Source: Humulus lupulus (lineage: Eukaryota; Streptophyta; Magnoliopsida; Rosales; Cannabaceae). From it: a stretch of 64,000 bases of DNA. A program made the translations under genes and the position numbers. This document shows positions 36,176-46,211 of this stretch, one piece after another (positions within the stretch are counted from its first letter, which is position 1; every line of letters starts with the position of its first letter). The notes under the pieces were generated by a model. It was given only the letters and a program-made list of their open reading frames with translations. It searched no databases and was not told where the DNA came from. The DNA is taken from assembly GCF_963169125.1 (NCBI RefSeq), contig NC_084795.1:189322214-189386213 (forward strand), read 5' to 3'.

Positions 36176-36551
36176 CATTTTAATACAAAACCTGTAATTT
36201 TTTTTCAAGAAAATTTACCTCAAAAGCTTCAAAATGGAGAGATTCCTGTAGCTTTGAACCTTAAAAATCGCTAGAAAAATGACCCAAATCACCTCTGTAT
36301 ATATCGCGCATCTGCTAGAAGAGAATAAGAGAGGTCGAAGGGTATAGCTAGGGAGAACTCCTTGGACACATGTTAAACCCCCATTTTTCAACGTCTTCCC
36401 AGTGTTTTAATGTCGTCCAATTTTAGTCATTATTAAAAAAAATCAATATCTCCCAACATAAGACATTAAAAACCCCTCCTAGTTTTTAATGTCTTACACC
36501 AATATTGTAAGACATTGTTGGGAGTCATTGAAAGTAGAATTTGTTGTAGTG
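35285..36551. other. Right part of CACTA-1
   Basis: AT-rich DNA with intron-like stretches, a long CA microsatellite and the subterminal repeats before the terminal TTGTTGTAGTG. On the minus strand short exon-like pieces with splice-type ends (acttacctcaaat near 35965, ttacctcaaa near 36215) may be the 5' part of the element's gene; no domain recognised. Confidence 0.5.
36105..36175. repeat. (CA)29 followed by (TA)6 microsatellite
   Basis: Uninterrupted CA dinucleotides from 36105 to 36162, then TA to 36175. Length and purity suggest it is variable. Confidence 0.97.
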
Positions 36552-37226
36552 TAACGAGATATAATTGGAGTTTGATCATGAAATTTCAGACATAGATTAA
36601 GAATAAATTATTATTGGGAATAATATTTTTCTAAGTTTATTACCAGTTTTTGAGAAGGGAATTTTGGTCATTTTACCCCGAGGGCTCAGGTTTGGGCCAA
36701 ATGTCGAGAATAGGATTTTGGGATAAGTTTGTCCTTTAAATTAATTTCTTATAAGATGTAGTACGATTATAAGCTAAGATATGCATTATGTTTGGATTTA
36801 TAGGACCTTAGGGCGATCCCACACACAAAAAGGAAAAGACAAGCTAAGGATTCAAGGTGAGGAAGTTCTATACCAAAAGTAACTTAGGTTATGTAGATTT
36901 TATTTGTTTCCATGATATGTATAAGTTTATGATATGATTTTCAACACTATGAATACTACTTATGTGTGCAATTACGCTTATGACTTCCTATTGATGCAAT
37001 TTTTTTCTATGCATTCTAAGGTTTTGTAGTTATGGGTGACCATGTGTCCGTGCTGTGGTATGTCCATATTACAAGATAGTCATCATGGAAGTATATGGAG
37101 TTTTCCATTTAGTATGGGAAATTGTTATTCTTCTGAACATGGGGCCTTCAAGCTGATCACCTCCTTATGTTTAATATACTATGTTTCATTCCTGATGGCT
37201 ATATTTATATGATTTTGAATTACATT
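36552..37226 (+). repeat. E0 3' LTR, third piece, up to the E5 insertion
   Basis: Follows on from 18656 when CACTA-1 is removed. From 36700 on it parallels 7496-7767 and 8539-8810, without the solo LTR. It ends in gattttgaattacatt; the 5' LTR copy continues after the same words with atgatagagaggccg (8803). The E5 LTR starts here instead. Confidence 0.8.
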
Positions 37227-37799
37227 TGTGAAACACTCTATTCTATTACTTTGTAGAAACGTCACTTAGCTCATAGATAAATAGAAAAATACCACTTAAA
37301 AGATACAATCAGTGGGACATTGATAAAACAGCAAGTTTCGGCCCAATAGTTTAAAATAAAAATATAATATTCATATGCAATGTTTAAAGAAAATAAAAGT
37401 TTAAGTTCCACTGGCATATTTAAAAATAAAGTCCATAACATAGTTTCTTTAAATCTCAACGCTTATATTGATCGTTTATTCATTCATAGGAAACCCCCAC
37501 GCCATATACACTAAGACCTCGGAACTCCCTACATCACAGCGCATGCCAAAGAGAAACCCTATTGTTTACCTAAAAGGGGAAAGTAAGGGGGTGAGCTGAA
37601 AGCCCAGTAAGGAAGTACAACAAAATCAAAGAAAAGACAAGAAAGACAAGAACAATATATCATGACAATCCGCAATATCTTCATACTCACATCTCATAAT
37701 TATAAATGGAACATAGTCATACATCACATTCATTCAACATCACTACTACAAAATTGAGCTGTCGTAATTGCTTAACGCGACTCTACGCCAAAAATTAAA

Positions 37800-38025
37800 A
37801 ACTGTAGGCATAGAAACCAACACCGACAGTGAATTACTGTCACTGTTACTTTTGACTGTCGCTATTGATTCCAACGCCGATAGTTGATTCGAGACCAATG
37901 CTTACAGTTAAAAGCTATTGTAGTTGACCCCAATGCCGACAGTTAATTCGAGACCAATGCCGACAGTTATAAATTGTCGCTATTGACCTCTATGCGGACA
38001 GTTAATAAAATCCCAATACCGACAG
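37800..38025. repeat. Left subterminal repeats of CACTA-2
   Basis: Four diverged units of about 55-60 bp with the core caa(t/c)(g/a)ccgacagttaa and gtcgctattgac. The mirror set at 47860-47990 repeats taataactgtcggcgttgcc and agcaac(g/a)a(c/t)gacacc. E3 landed in a GACAG within the left set. Confidence 0.85.
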
Positions 38026-39158
38026 TGTTGACCGCGTTTTTGGCCAACGACGTGAGAATGTCAAAAACAATAAAGCCTTCAAGAGAAATTAAACGACACA
38101 GACGGTTTTATAAAGAAAGTAAATAACACACACAATTTTTATAGTGGTTCAGCCCCAATACGTTGGTAATAGCCTAATCCACTTAGAGTTGTGATTATAG
38201 ATATGTACTCAAGATCAGATGAACTGAGCCAACTGAGTTTCTTCAGTACAGATTACAAGAATACAAGAATTCTTTCAGATACAAGCACTTTCTCTCTCTA
38301 GAAAATTCATACCCAAAATTTCTCCCAAAAAGTCTTAAAAGAAGAACCCTTTTCTAATCCCATAAGCCATATATTTATAGGCTTAGGATCATACATCTGC
38401 TATCCCCTAGAATCAGGATATTTTATAATATTTATTACATTTAAATTACAAAAATATTCAAAATGTAACAAAACACCAAATCTGTGGGAAGAATGAGAGA
38501 TTCCCGCGTATGCCAAGACCGATTCTTGTTGAAGCCATTTCTGGGAATCTTGACGTAGTCTGTTCTATCTGGTTGATGAATGTCACCTTCTGGTCATCCA
38601 TACCTCTACTGGGCAGTCATGCACTTAGCTGGTAGGACATGCACTTGACTGGTAGGACATGCAATTGGCTGGTAGGACATGCACTTGGCTGGTCGGACAT
38701 GTGCATGGCCGATCGGCCAAGTTCATTCCTGGGCAGCAAGGTCATTTCTGGGCAGCAAAGTAATTCCTGGGCAGCAAGGTCATTCCTGGGCAGCAAAGTT
38801 ATTCCTGGGCAGCAAAGTCATTACTGGGCAGGGCAGCAAAGTCATTACTGGGCAGCAAAGTCACTCCTGGGCAGACAAGTCATTACTGGGCAGACAAGTC
38901 ACTCCTGGGCAGACAAGTCACTCCTGGGCAGACAAGTCATTCGTGGGCAGACAAGTCACTCTTGGGCAGACAAACACGTGACTGGTCGGACAAGGTCATG
39001 CCTGGTCGGTCATGACACTTCTCAAGCCAGTAAAAAATTATCACAACTCTGAGGAGCCAATATATTTATTGACTTATTAATGTGTCTTTTACGGACCATG
39101 TACTGCCACTTGTCACCTCTATTGCCATGTCATCAATCTCCATTTTTTGGTGATAACA
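38026..39158 (-). repeat. E3 3' LTR (1133 bp) with minisatellite
   Basis: It contains four copies of a 20-bp unit (gcacttggctggtaggacat type, 38620-38700) and thirteen copies of a 19-bp unit (gtcattcctgggcagcaaa / gtcactcctgggcagacaa, about 38725-38975), one with five extra bases. The open frames printed across it are repeat translations, not genes. Confidence 0.95.
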
Positions 39159-39172
39159 TTTTCCCCCTAAGT
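39159..39172 (-). other. Polypurine tract of E3
   Basis: The minus strand reads cttagggggaaaa next to the 3' LTR. Confidence 0.85.
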
Positions 39173-41232
39173 TTATTATACGATTTTCTTCGTATGATAA
39201 ACTTTTCTTCTAACCAAATGTTCTCGAGGTCATCCAAAAGCTCCTATCTGGTTGATAACTTTCACGTAAAGCCCCACGACTCAACTTGTCTTGTGATTTC
39301 TTCAAACTCTATTTTCTTGATATAATGAAAACATAGCCTCCCTTTTGATTCTCTCTCAATTCTCCTTTTGCCTATTTTGCAAAATTATCATGGTATCCGA
39401 GACAGGTTGTTGAGTATCTTCAATTTGGTTACGCTAGGATTACAATTTTGGTGACTTGGCTATGGGCTCAGTCATGGCCATTCGAAACCCTCGGGCCACA
39501 CTGCCTCTCCTTGGCTCGGACGCACATGGGCTCCTCGGACCAGGCGCATCTCACAGTCGCTTGGACGAATGCCCCCCACACCGCTCGGATGCAGCCTAGC
39601 TACTCGGACACCAGCACTCAGATGCACGCGGGCCTACCCGAACACACATGGCATCCGCTCGGCCATGTCCTACCCGATCGGACACAATGCAGCTTCCAAC
39701 CGCTCGGATGCAGCCTTGGATGCTCGGACGCTCACTTAAACCACTCAGGTGTGTATCTCCTCCTCGGATGCAGCACCTTAGGCACCAAATTTCTGGGCCT
39801 AGATCCTTGGACATAGGCGAGATGCTCCTCGGACCAACATGCACCCGATCGCCCATCTCAAGGTGTCCGCTCAGACACCATATGAGCCACTCGGTCACCA
39901 ACTTTTTTAACCACTTTAAGCACCTTTAGGCACTCTTAGGCATTTTCTTGGGCACATGGCATAGCCATTTAAGCCTATGCCTAAAACTTTCCCTACCAAA
40001 AACCATCAAAACACCTTGCTCGAATCTCCCATAATTATTTTGAGAGATTGATTTCTCTCAATCAATCTTGGTGAAAACTTGACTTCTCCTCTCAAAGACA
40101 TTTTTTCAATATGTAGTATTTACTTTGCATGCATTTGTTTGATTCACTCCAGGGACTTATCGATGTTAGTCATGCTCAACAATAGAGTTCCCTACTCGAC
40201 CAGTGGTACATGCTCAGCTGACCAGGGAAGTTGTATCTCTCCCGACCAGGAAAACGTTGCACCTGATCAGCTAGACTTTGTACCTTGCCAGTAGTTTACT
40301 CTTTTTTGCTGTGAAGACAATTGTTGCTTAGCAGCTTTGATATTTTTCTCGTACAACCGAGCTGTTGGCATTTATACTTTACTTTTCTTTTCTAACTTAA
40401 AACATTCTAAGTCTTTTAAGACTTAAAAAGTTTTAAGTTTTTTGTGAATAGTAAAGTCACTCTGATGTATGCCTTATATTTTCGCATGATTACTTAGTTT
40501 TCTAACTTAGAAATTCTAGACATTTCATAAGTCCATACTAAGTATGCTTTCTCACACTCTTATTGCTCTAAAATTTTATGAGCATGCTTATTGTCACATG
40601 AATATCTGCTCCTAACTTGAAATTTTAAAAATTCCAAGTTTCTTAAGCTTTGTCAAACAAGTTAGCTTAATGGCCTTTTTGGACTTCGAAAATTTACAAG
40701 TCAGCCTAAAAACAGATATATTAACTCGTGCTCTTATTGCCTGTGTTACATTATATACCAGTATACCCCATGTGCCCCCCAGGTGATCGAGGGTTGAAAG
40801 ATCCTTAGTCACTTGCTACTTGACCGAATCTGTTCGAGCAGTTAATTGCTCGTGCAACACATAGAATATATTGAAAATATTCGAGCAGTTGAACACTGCT
40901 TGAACATATCGACCAGTTGAACACTGTCCGATTTTACCGACCAGTTGAACACTGCTCGGATAACTAACACACATGTATATTTGTAGCAATAATCGACCAC
41001 GTTGCGCGTAGTCTCTTTTATTACTCATAAATTAAAAAGGACAAAACATGTCTAATAACGAGTCTTAAACAACCAAAATTGTTCAAAAATAAAATGACTG
41101 GTTAGCAAATAACCAGTTCATAAACCAAACTTAAATAACAAGTCTAACAACTCGAAATCAAGCTACCACTCTGAAAGCGGTATTTAGAAATAATATATCC
41201 TTCGGTGCTCGCCACTCCAGTGGTTTCTAATC
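39173..41232 (-). other. Non-coding internal region of E3, motif-rich
   Basis: Two kilobases between gag and 3' LTR where pol would be. I see no protease, RT, RNase H or integrase motif on either strand. Instead there are repeated short motifs: (g/c)ctcgga(c/t)(g/a)c at 39510-39850 and (c/t)gaccagttgaacactg at 40830-40970. Short open frames here carry no recognisable domain. Confidence 0.75.
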
Positions 41233-43452
41233 CTAGCACTCCTGCTCAGCATACTTCTCCTTTGCTTCGTTGCTCTCCTCAGCCAAGTGTGGACCTCCAC
41301 ATATAGTGTCTAAGGTAAAGTCCACGGGTCCGGGCTGCAAGGGTGGAGATCTTTGTCGCTTAAGACCAGAGTTGCTGCTACCTCTTTCTCCTTGGGGTGT
41401 CTCTGCCCGGTACTTCCTCAACTTGCCCGACCGGAGAAGAAATTCTATCTCGTCCTTGAGGTGGTTGCATTCATTCGTGTCGTGACCATAGTCTCCATGG
41501 AAACGACAAAACTTGTTCACATCTCTCTTCCTCATCTCTTTCCTGATGGGTGGAGGCTTCTTGTAGGGAACCTCTTCTTGACTAGCAAGATATATCTCTG
41601 CTCGGCTGGTCGAGAGAGTGGTGTAGTTAGTGAATTGAGGCTCATACTTGGTTGGCTTTTCACTTGAATTCAACTTTGCTTTCTTTTCCTCATGGTGGTC
41701 AGACCCATTATTTCCACGTTTCTTTCCACCATCACTAGGAGAGTCAGTTGATCTGCCCGGATTGTTTATGCCATTCTCCCCTTTCTCTATTGCATCATCC
41801 AATTTCATATATTTGTCCGCCCGGTCAAGAAATTGTTGAAGTGTTGAAATTGGATTTCTATGTATGCTATCCCACAAAGGACTCCGATAAGTTATTCCAG
41901 CGGATATGGCAACCATCTTCCCCTCGTCTCCTACAGCAGTTGCTCTATTGGCTTCTCTCATGAATCTCTGTATATAGTTCTTTAGAGACTCATCTTTTCC
42001 TTGTTTGATGTCTGCCAAGTGGTTGGCATAAACTGGTGGAGTCCGGGCAGTGCTGAATTGTCTACAAAACTCCTTCCTGAATGCCTCCCAAGAGGTAATG
42101 GAGTTTGGCTTAAACATCCAATACCATTCCTGGGCAGTATCCGTCAAGGTAGTCGGGAAAACTGTACACTGATAATCGTCACTTACTCCGACCAGCTCCA
42201 TCTGATCTTCAAATTTCCCTACGTGCCTTATCGGGTCTCCCTTTTCTGTATATACTGGCAGTACCGGTGCTTTATATTTTGTCAGTGGCTGAGCTGCTCT
42301 AATCCGGGCACAAAATGGGCTGCCACTCCGGTGGTCTATCACATCCATCTCGGAAGGTTGTTTCGACAAACCTTGCATTGCAGCTGCTAGCATGTCAAGC
42401 TGGGCTTGGATGGCTGGTGCAGCTGATGAGGCTCCAAGGTTTTGACCGCCTGGTCGGGCATTATCATCTGGCACGACATCATCAAGTATTTCTACTTGAC
42501 TGGTAGGGCAGTCCAGATTTTTCCCTTCGACCGGGACGGTCCTCCTCTTGTTGGTGATAACATCCCTTAGATCCTTCTGAGAAGCATGCTCTCCTGCCCG
42601 ATTGAATACCGTACTCTTTGATTTCCCAGAGGGCTTACTACGCGGGACTTCCTCTCTCCTGCTACACTGCTGTTCGGGGTGCAGTGGAGGCTTCTTGGCG
42701 CGCCCTGGGCAGTTTTCTCCTCCTTGTGGGTTGTTGTCTTCTTTATCCTTTGACTGGTTGGTGTGATGACTATCAGCCTCATCACGACCATGCCCATCTT
42801 TGAACTGTGAAATCCTCTTATCTCGAGGAGCTTTATTTTGCTCCTGCCCAGGTGGAGTCTTCTTACTACCCGATCGGTGACTTCCAGATCTTGAAGTTTC
42901 TGATCGGCGGCTCTTGGAGGGGGTTCTAGAGTGCTCCCTTTGGGTTGAGGCAGTGCCCGATCGGACCCCATCTTCTTCCCGACCAGGTGGGTTACTACCA
43001 CCCCTCCTTGGTCTATCATTGTTCTTACGACCAGCTTCTGTGGTCCTTGCTCCTGGAGTGGCTGCTCCTCGTGCTCCAGCTTGGGCATTGGCTTGGGCCA
43101 ACTGGGTAGCTGCCTCTAAAGCAAGTGCTACTTCACGATGTCTCCGGTTGGCCTCCTCCTGTTGTCATCAGATCTCCTCACCCCTAGCGTCCATATCGCG
43201 CCTTTGCTGCTCTAACGCGGCTTTCTGCCTGGTCATCTCTTCAGCGAATGCCTCCTGTCTGGCGTGGAGTTGTGCCATCTCCTCTTGGAAGGCCCCCATG
43301 GCCTCCTGGAACTCTTCAACTTTTGGAGTCACGTCCTCGAGCATGACTCTAGGCTCATTCTCATGGTCTTGTGGGCTAGGACCTTCTGATCTAGCAGACT
43401 CTTTAGAGGAGCTTGTCTTCTTGGAGGCTGCATTGGTGTTCTTAGGTGCCAT
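41233..43452 (-). CDS. E3 Gag (Tat type, about 740 codons, with two adjacent TGA)
   Basis: Capsid/nucleocapsid precursor. It starts at the ATG at 43452 (MAPKNTNAASKKTSS). A coiled-coil-like Glu/Gln-rich stretch follows (EFQEAMGAFQEEMAQLHARQ), then two consecutive TGA codons at 43167-43162, after which the same frame continues to a TAG next to 41233. The middle is basic and low-complexity (R/S/K/P-rich, about 43100-42500). The capsid domain is at about 42320-41860 (YTEKGDPIRHVGKFEDQMEL, EAFRKEFCRQFS, NYIQRFMREANRA). The zinc knuckle CRFHGDYGHDTNEC (C-x2-H-x4-H-x4-C) is near 41500. The protein ends soon after ICGGPHLAEES, where E6 continues into protease. The doublet stop fits two CpG-to-TpG changes at Arg codons. 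Confidence 0.9.
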
Positions 43453-43488
43453 ATGATTTCAGGGACCGTCTGTCTTTCTCTTCAGGCT

Positions 43489-43507
43489 CTCAATGAAAGC
43501 ACCAAAA
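43489..43507 (-). other. Primer binding site region of E3
   Basis: The minus strand reads TTTTGGTGCTTTCATTGAG just inside the 5' LTR; E6 has the same TGGTGCTTTCATTGAGAGC. I cannot assign the tRNA by eye. Confidence 0.8.
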
Positions 43508-44501
43508 TGTTGACCGTGTTTTTGGCCAATGACGTGAGAACGTCAAAAACGATAAAGCCTTCAAGAGAAATTAAACGACACAGACGGTTTTATAAAGAAA
43601 GTAAATAACAAACGCAATTTTTATAGTGGTTCAACCCCAATATGTTGGTAATAGCCTAATCCACTTAGAGTTGTGATTATAGATCTGTACTCAAGATCAG
43701 ATGAACTGAGCCAACTGAGTTTCTTCAGTACAGATTACAAGAATACAAGAATTCTTTCAGATACAAGCACTTTCTCTCTCTAGAAAATTCATACCCAAAA
43801 TTTCTCCCAAAAAGTCTCAAAAGAAGAACCCTTTTCTAATCCCATAAGCCATATATTTATAGGCTTAGGATAATACATCTGCTATCCCCTAGAATCGAGA
43901 TATTTTATTATATTTATTACATTTAAATTACAAAAATATTCAAAATGTAACAAAACACCAAATCTGTGGGAAGAATGAGAGATTCCCGCTTATGCCAAGA
44001 CCGATTCTTGTTGAAGCCGTTTCTGGGAATCTTGACGTAGTCTGTTCTATCTGGTTGATGAATGTCACCTTTTGGTCGGCCATACCTCTACTGGGCAGTC
44101 ATGCACTTAGCTGGTAGGACATGCACTTGACTGGTAGGACATGCACTTGGCTAGTCGGACATGTGCATGGCCGATCGACCAAGTTCATTCCTGGGCAACA
44201 AGGTCATTCCTGGGCATCAAAGTCATTACTGGGCAGCAAAGTCACTCCTGGGCAGACAAGTCATTACTGGGCAGACAAGTCATTCCTGGGCAGACAAGTC
44301 ACTCCTGGGCAGACAAACACGTGACTGGTTGGACAAGGTCATGCCTGGTCGGTCATGACACTTCTCAAGCCAGTAAAAAATTATCACAACTCTGAGGAGC
44401 CAATATATTTATTGACTTATTAATGTGTATTTTATGGACCATGTACTGCCACTTGTTACCTCTATTGCCACATCATCGATCTCCATTTTTTGGGGATAAC
44501 A
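43508..44501 (-). repeat. E3 5' LTR (994 bp)
   Basis: Same as the 3' LTR but with three 20-bp and seven 19-bp units in the minisatellite (about 44100-44320). Unit number alone accounts for the 139-bp length difference. Confidence 0.95.
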
Positions 44502-44506
44502 GACAG

Positions 44507-45690
44507 TTATAAAATTTCGCTGAAATTCAAATAAAAAAATCTAAAAATATAATTAATGAATAATTTAATTTTAAAAATAAACTAAATTATGTAAATATAT
44601 ATTTACAAAAATTATGTATTTATTAAAAACTTTTAAAATTAGATTTTTTTTTGTTTTTAAAATTTTCATATTATTAACTTTTGAATTTATAATAATTTTT
44701 ATATTAAAATTTAAATTAGTTATGATATAAAGAATAATATAGTTAAATTAACATATTTATAAAATTACTATTAGTTATAAACGAGTTGTTTTATTGATTG
44801 GTTAAATATTGTAAAATAATTTTAAAATTTCTATAAATTTATTAGTTATAATTTTTTTAATATGTATATTTTAAATATTATTTTTTTACAAGGAAAAGCC
44901 GACAATCCTTATTGGGGCAATGCCGACACACTACAAGACATCTGGTCTTCACCTACACATTTTTTACTTACGCGTAATTATATGTAGGTAGCTATCACTT
45001 TTACCTACACATATTTTTTGGTATAGAAGTTCCTACCATTAATATTGGTAAGGATAGAGTTTTACCTACAAATATTTTGAATGGAAACATTTAGTATTTG
45101 GCTCTCATTTTTCCTCCATTTTTATTTTATTTTATAAATTTTTATTTAAATAAATAATTATTTATGTGCTTATGTGTCAATATTAATCTTATGTGTGAAA
45201 CAGATTTTGGCAAAAAAATTATGGCACTCAACTTCCTGCTAATACTTTACCATAAATTAAAAAATTTAAACAACATTTTAAAAAAAATTAAACAAAATAA
45301 AAAAAGAAACATTTTCTTATTCCTTACTTTGCTCCTCTTCCCTTTAAACCTTATCTCTTTCAAATATTTCCATCTTTCTCAAAAATGGCTTCCTTCTTCT
45401 TCTTGTTGCCCCTTCGTCGTTCCTCTCTGCTAACCCCCACACCTCTCCAACGCTGTCCATCTCCGCCATCTTCGTCGCCTGTTGTGCTCTTCCATATTCG
45501 TCGTTCTATTTGCTTTCTCTCTCAATAACCACTTCACTCAATCACATGTATTCAATTTTTTTTTCTTCTAATCTCATTTTGAATTTTCTCTTGAGTGGTT
45601 ATTTAATCTTATTAAATTATTGAAGAGCTATTCTATTGATGGATTTTAGTTGTAGGGTTTCTCCTTTCCATAATCTTGTTTCTAAGCCTT
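44507..45690. other. AT-rich interior of CACTA-2
   Basis: After the last piece of subterminal repeat there is extremely AT-rich DNA, a short stretch with gtcggcaat-like words at 44900-44930, then cactacaagacatctgg and repeated tacctacacat words (44930-45080). From 45350 to 45550 a C/T-rich stretch resembles a gene leader. No domain recognised; the frame at 45164-45433 looks like chance. Confidence 0.5.
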
Positions 45691-45702
45691 GTGTTTAAAC
45701 AG

Positions 45703-46211
45703 AGTAATGTTAGCTATATGATGGGAAGACTTGTATATAATATTAGTAATATGCTAAGGAGTCAATATGCTATCCCAGAAGTATTCATTAGGTAAATTTT
45801 TCTATCTTTTTTTCGTTATTCTTTACCATTTTTGTCACTACCCATTTTGTTATTAGCTTTGAAATTTTCATATATATATATATATATATTTATATTAAAA
45901 AAAATTTAAATGTAGATGTGGGGAGTTTTTGGACAGAAAGCTAAAGATGGTGGCTTGGATGTTATACCTCCTATGTGTTTTGGAATCTACACAAGCCTTC
46001 TCTTGGCATGTATGTAATTTTCTTTTTCTTAATCTTTTTATTTTTATTTTTAGTTTTTATCCCTAATTTTTCTTGCTATTATGCGGGTTTCATTGTAGTG
46101 CAACTTTGAAGAAAGGAATGATTTGGTTGGGTTCATCAAGACAATCCATAGAGCAGGACCCTATGTTCTTCTCCGAATTGAGCTTTATATTAGTTCAAAA
46201 TGGAGCTTTTG
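45703..46211 (+). pseudogene. Captured beta-galactosidase (GH35) gene fragment, three exons
   Basis: Plant GH35 beta-galactosidases remove terminal beta-D-galactose from wall polysaccharides and are secreted. Three exon-like blocks with GT..AG borders match the N-terminal catalytic part. Exon 1 (45703-45791) has NVSY, then after a frame change ESICYPRSIH, matching the family's GSIHYPRS. Exon 2 (45916-46009) has MWGVFGQKAKDGGLDVI, then after a one-base loss YVFWNLHKPSLG, matching KAKDGGLDVIxTYVFWNxHEP. Exon 3 (46099-46211) has CNFEERNDLVGFIKTIHRAG and YVLLRIELYISSKWSF. Introns are at 45792-45915 and 46010-46098. Stops and indels make it non-coding. A weak possible fourth exon starts after ttgcag at 46505. 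It lies wholly within CACTA-2. Confidence 0.88.

Larger units (their letters stand above)
18657..36551. mobile_element. CACTA-1 transposon with Ulp1-type gene, heavily nested; TSD TAA
   Basis: The right end reads TTTGTTGTAGTG, the complement of CACTACAACAAA. The left end, CTTTACAACAATAT at 18657, is a two-base variant of CACTACAACAA. TAA flanks both ends (18654-18656, 36552-36554), and the outer sequence joins into E0 LTR. Both ends hold subterminal repeats with TCTCCCA/TGGGAG and gacattgaaa or gacattaaaa. Its own DNA (about 2.7 kb) surrounds two solo LTRs and E2. A minus-strand Ulp1-like gene fragment lies inside. No TNP2-type transposase is recognisable. Confidence 0.7.
7496..37226 (+). mobile_element. 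E0: ancestral chromovirus relic holding the nested insertions
   Basis: The plus-strand order is partial 5' LTR (7496-9411), primer site, leader, gag and protease (to about 11590), then 3' LTR pieces at about 11600-11701, 18594-18656 and 36552-37226. The pieces are separated by E4 and CACTA-1, and the LTR is broken again by E5. Continuity is shown by the shared stretch gaataggactttagaataag (7506) and gaataggattttgggataag (36711), which then run in parallel for several hundred bases. RT, RNase H and integrase are missing: the protease runs almost straight into 3' LTR sequence, so a large deletion removed pol. The LTR continues right of the window, beyond E5 and E6. Confidence 0.75.
38026..44501 (-). 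mobile_element. E3: gag-only Tat-lineage LTR retrotransposon (TR-GAG type); TSD GACAG
   Basis: Two LTRs (38026-39158 and 43508-44501) with plus-strand ends TGTTGACC and GATAACA. GACAG at 38021-38025 and 44502-44506. Minus orientation is given by the primer site (43489-43507), gag (43452-41233) and polypurine tract (39159-39172). There is no protease core, RT, RNase H or integrase, so it is non-autonomous and must borrow enzymes from a related Tat element. LTRs are nearly identical apart from repeat number, so this is one of the youngest insertions in view. Confidence 0.95.

Noticed and set aside
38639..39052. Open frames of 137 and 100 codons across the E3 3' LTR
   Set aside because: They are translations of the 19/20-bp minisatellite, open in more than one frame, in the wrong strand for the element, and change length with repeat number.
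39448..39929. Open frames in the E3 interior (up to 122 codons)
   Set aside because: They overlap each other on both strands over ctcgga-type repeats, with no known domain.
42914..43456. Plus-strand open frame of 180 codons
   Set aside because: It lies opposite E3 gag, which has capsid and zinc-knuckle motifs; a shadow of biased codons.
44930..45080. Possible further CACTA start (cactacaagacatctgg) nested in CACTA-2
   Set aside because: I found no matching inverted end or three-base duplication before 47840; the words may be chance or an old fragment.
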